36,678 nucleotides of DNA from Hyphomicrobiaceae bacterium. Its GTDB lineage: Bacteria > Pseudomonadota > Alphaproteobacteria > Rhizobiales > Hyphomicrobiaceae. The DNA lies in contig JANYHF010000041.1 in the NCBI GenBank assembly GCA_025359185.1, positions 1 to 36,678 of the forward strand, written 5' to 3'. Shown here one piece after another: positions 35,141-36,678 of this stretch (the stretch's first letter is position 1; each line of letters begins with the position of its first letter). The position numbers were made by a program, and so were the translations under genes. The notes below the pieces were generated by a model. It saw nothing but the letters and a program-made list of their open reading frames with translations, was not told the DNA's origin and did not search any database.

Positions 35141-35179
35141 GCCGCTCCCGGGCCCCGCGTCGCGAGCCCCGGAAGCGGC
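35141..35179 (-). terminator. Stem-loop between binding protein and permease genes (possible attenuator)
   Basis: GCCGCT (35141-35146) pairs with AGCGGC (35174-35179), and after one mismatch CCGGG (35148-35152) pairs with CCCGG (35168-35172). The loop is GC-rich and no T-run follows on the minus strand, so it is not a standard intrinsic terminator. It sits just after the binding-protein stop and could protect that part of the mRNA from decay. Confidence 0.35.
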
Positions 35180-35188
35180 CATAAGACC

Positions 35189-36289
35189 TCAACCGTACTG
35201 GATCTGACCGTTACAGCGGCCCCAGATATCATTCCAATCGAGCTTCGGCTCGGCCTTGACGTTCGAGTCATAGAATGACTGCGCATTCTCGGCGGTGATC
35301 GTCACGCCCTTGCCGTAGAACTCGCGGTGATCCTTGGGTTCCTTGGACGGATCGAACGTGCCGGTCTTGGCGTGATAGCCGATCGACAGACCCATGCCGC
35401 CCTGCCAGTAGGGATCCCAGGCGACAGTGCCGGCCATTTCCTTCTTGAGGATGGCCTCGACGGCCAGCTGAATGCCGTCGATGCCGGTTACCGGCACCTT
35501 ACCTGCCTTACCGGCAGCGCGCAGGGCCTCGACGGCGGCCAAGCCCATGTCGTCATTGGCCGCCCAGATGCCGGTGATCTTGTCGCCGAATTGGGTCAGC
35601 CAGGCGTTGGTTTTCTCAAGCGCTTCCGTCGCCGACCAATTGGCGACCTGGTAGTCGAGCAGCTTGACGTCCGGATTGGCCTTCAGCGCCTCGTCAAGGC
35701 CCTTCTTGCGCTCTATGGCGGGAACGTTGGACTCGATGCCGCCAAGCGCGACGATGCCGCCCTTGCCGCCCATGCTCTTGATCAGTGTCTCGGCCATCGC
35801 CTTGCCGTAGGGCACGCCGCTGAACGAGATGTGCGCGATGTAATTCGGGTCGAAATCCCACGGATGCAGATCGTTCGGCTTGTTCCACTGCGTAACGACT
35901 GTGGCGCCGGCAGCCTTGCAGGCCTCGACGATCGGACGCGCGTCGGGGCTGTCGTTCGGATCGACGTTGATCACGCAGTTGCCGTTGGTCTTGGCCAGGA
36001 TCGCCTTGATGTCGGCAATGCCCTTTTCACTGTTGCCCTCGGTGACCAGCGTAACGTAGTCGGCTCCGACCGACTTGGCGAAAGCGGCTCCGCCCTTGTT
36101 CCAGGTCGCGTGATAGGGATTGGACAGCGATCGGATGGAATTAACGACCGTCGGCTTGTCGGCAGCGAAGCCGCGACGTGTGATGATCGCCGGCATTGCA
36201 ATCGCGGCGCCAAGGAACGTAGCCCCTTTCAGAATGTCTCGTCGATGAACGAAGCCAGACTTGCTGTTTGTCGTGATTTTGGTGACCAT
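35189..36289 (-). CDS. Sugar ABC transporter substrate-binding protein (third system)
   Basis: Periplasmic binding protein of 366 residues. The leader contains a twin-arginine-like HRRDILKGATFLGAA motif and a probable cleavage site near FAA-D (about residue 43), suggesting Tat export. The Peripla_BP_4 fold shows SIRSLSNPYHATWNKGG, NVDPNDSPDARPIVEACKAAGA-type sequence, SFSGVPYGKAMAETLI, ALGGIESNVPAIERKKG, WAANDDMGLAAVEAL and VTGIDGIQLAVEAI. GGGAG lies 9 bases before ATG 36289. It is the first gene of the minus-strand operon (permease, ATPase, permease, SDR). The ligand is unknown; several tryptophans in the WNKPNDLHPWDFDPN region may line the site. Confidence 0.92.
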   Translation of the reverse strand: MVTKITTNSKSGFVHRRDILKGATFLGAAIAMPAIITRRGFAADKPTVVNSIRSLSNPYHATWNKGGAAFAKSVGADYVTLVTEGNSEKGIADIKAILAKTNGNCVINVDPNDSPDARPIVEACKAAGATVVTQWNKPNDLHPWDFDPNYIAHISFSGVPYGKAMAETLIKSMGGKGGIVALGGIESNVPAIERKKGLDEALKANPDVKLLDYQVANWSATEALEKTNAWLTQFGDKITGIWAANDDMGLAAVEALRAAGKAGKVPVTGIDGIQLAVEAILKKEMAGTVAWDPYWQGGMGLSIGYHAKTGTFDPSKEPKDHREFYGKGVTITAENAQSFYDSNVKAEPKLDWNDIWGRCNGQIQYG

Positions 36290-36625
36290 GTGTTGCTACT
36301 CCCTAGTTGAGACGGCGTGGCCACCGGCGCCTTCCTTGGTACTACTGTGGAGAGGGTCGGCAAGGCTGCTTCGGACAGTAATAGTGTCCGTCAAAGGAAA
36401 CTCGCGCCTAACCGTCAGATCAGATGTGAAACACGGGGCGCAAGCAGTCCTCGTTGTTGCAGGTAGACGATCCGCTCTTGGCCGTGACCAGCTATGCATG
36501 GGTCCAAATGTCTGTCAATGTTATCTGACCCTGAGGCCAGGGCGATCGGGTGAATCTCTAGGTGACATGGCGAGGGAATGCTGAATCTGTGGGTGTCCTC
36601 TTGATTCGCGAGGGGGACCAGCGGG
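36290..36625. other. Intergenic region between the third importer and the right-edge gene
   Basis: No convincing gene is visible. It holds the upstream region of the binding-protein gene, including one perfect inverted repeat listed separately, and the leader of the plus-strand frame starting at 36626. Short open frames here have no motif or ribosome site. Confidence 0.5.
36372..36390. promoter_or_regulatory. Inverted repeat CGGACA-N7-TGTCCG upstream of binding protein (possible operator)
   Basis: CGGACA (36372-36377) and TGTCCG (36385-36390) are perfect reverse complements 7 bases apart, about 83 bases upstream of the binding-protein ATG. The size and position suit a dimeric regulator. Its sequence differs from the TGGAA sites, so a different regulator would be involved. 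Confidence 0.35.
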
Positions 36626-36678
36626 ATGGCAGGCAAGTCGGCGGCGGCGAAGGCAGATGCAGCGTTCGATCAGGTCGT
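36626..36678 (+). CDS. Start of an unidentified gene, cut by the window edge
   Basis: A GAGGGGG tract lies 9 bases before ATG 36626, and the frame stays open for the 17 codons available (MAGKSAAAKADAAFD and so on). This is too short to identify a family. Confidence 0.35.
   Translation, partial: MAGKSAAAKADAAFDQV

Noticed and set aside
1-36678. CRISPR arrays, tRNA or rRNA genes
   Set aside because: No regularly spaced repeats, cloverleaf-like segments or rRNA-like sequence were seen by eye; a covariance-model scan would be decisive.

Overview
The window looks like an accessory catabolic region from a GC-rich alphaproteobacterium, most likely a member of the Hyphomicrobiales (Rhizobiales) such as Mesorhizobium. 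This rests on the high-GC coding style, rhizobial-looking sugar transporters, a xylitol-dehydrogenase-type ADH and an IS427-group IS5 element. The genus is inference. No rRNA, tRNA, core housekeeping gene or CRISPR array was seen.

Layout. (1) 1-4136 is a mobile-element-rich edge: a large serine recombinase cut by the window start, a poorly supported membrane protein, an intergenic block with three strong hairpins and TGACGTCA palindromes, and a complete IS1595-family element with an exact 8-bp target duplication. (2) 4306-5280 is a luciferase-like monooxygenase broken by an in-frame amber codon. (3) 5366-11782, minus strand, is an operon read as DUF1537 acid-sugar kinase, PdxA2-type dehydrogenase, Ldh_2-type dehydrogenase, HpcH/HpaI aldolase and a stand-alone AceE-like E1. 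A divergent DeoR regulator (12036-12830) faces it across a region with a promoter-like sequence and TGGAA half-sites. (4) 12814-18806 holds a PhyH-type dioxygenase (minus) divergent from an operon of a XylF-like binding protein, permease and single-domain ATPase, a lactonase-like amidohydrolase and a 3-hydroxyisobutyrate-dehydrogenase-family enzyme. (5) 18793-25633 holds a GMC oxidoreductase (minus) divergent from a YtfQRT-YjfF-like transporter and a SIS-domain isomerase. (6) 25681-26588 is a complete IS5-family element with a -1 frameshift heptamer. (7) 27034-30651 holds a Gfo/Idh/MocA dehydrogenase, an IolD-like TPP enzyme lacking its C-terminal TPP-binding domain, and a xylitol-dehydrogenase-like ADH. 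(8) 30669-36289, minus strand, is a third CUT2 sugar transporter (binding protein, permease, ATPase, permease) followed by an SDR. A new reading frame begins at the right edge.

How it may work together (inference). Three CUT2 sugar ABC importers supply sugars or polyols. Dehydrogenases (GMC, SDR, Gfo/Idh/MocA, ADH) and a lactonase would convert them to acid sugars. The DUF1537 kinase and PdxA2-like enzyme would then phosphorylate and oxidatively decarboxylate a four-carbon acid sugar to a triose phosphate, while the HpcH/HpaI aldolase and AceE-like E1 would handle a 2-keto-acid branch. Similar TGGAA inverted repeats upstream of the kinase operon and in the dioxygenase/transporter intergenic region suggest that the DeoR protein links these blocks. 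The substrate cannot be read from sequence alone, and the combination with a PhyH dioxygenase is the most novel-looking aspect.
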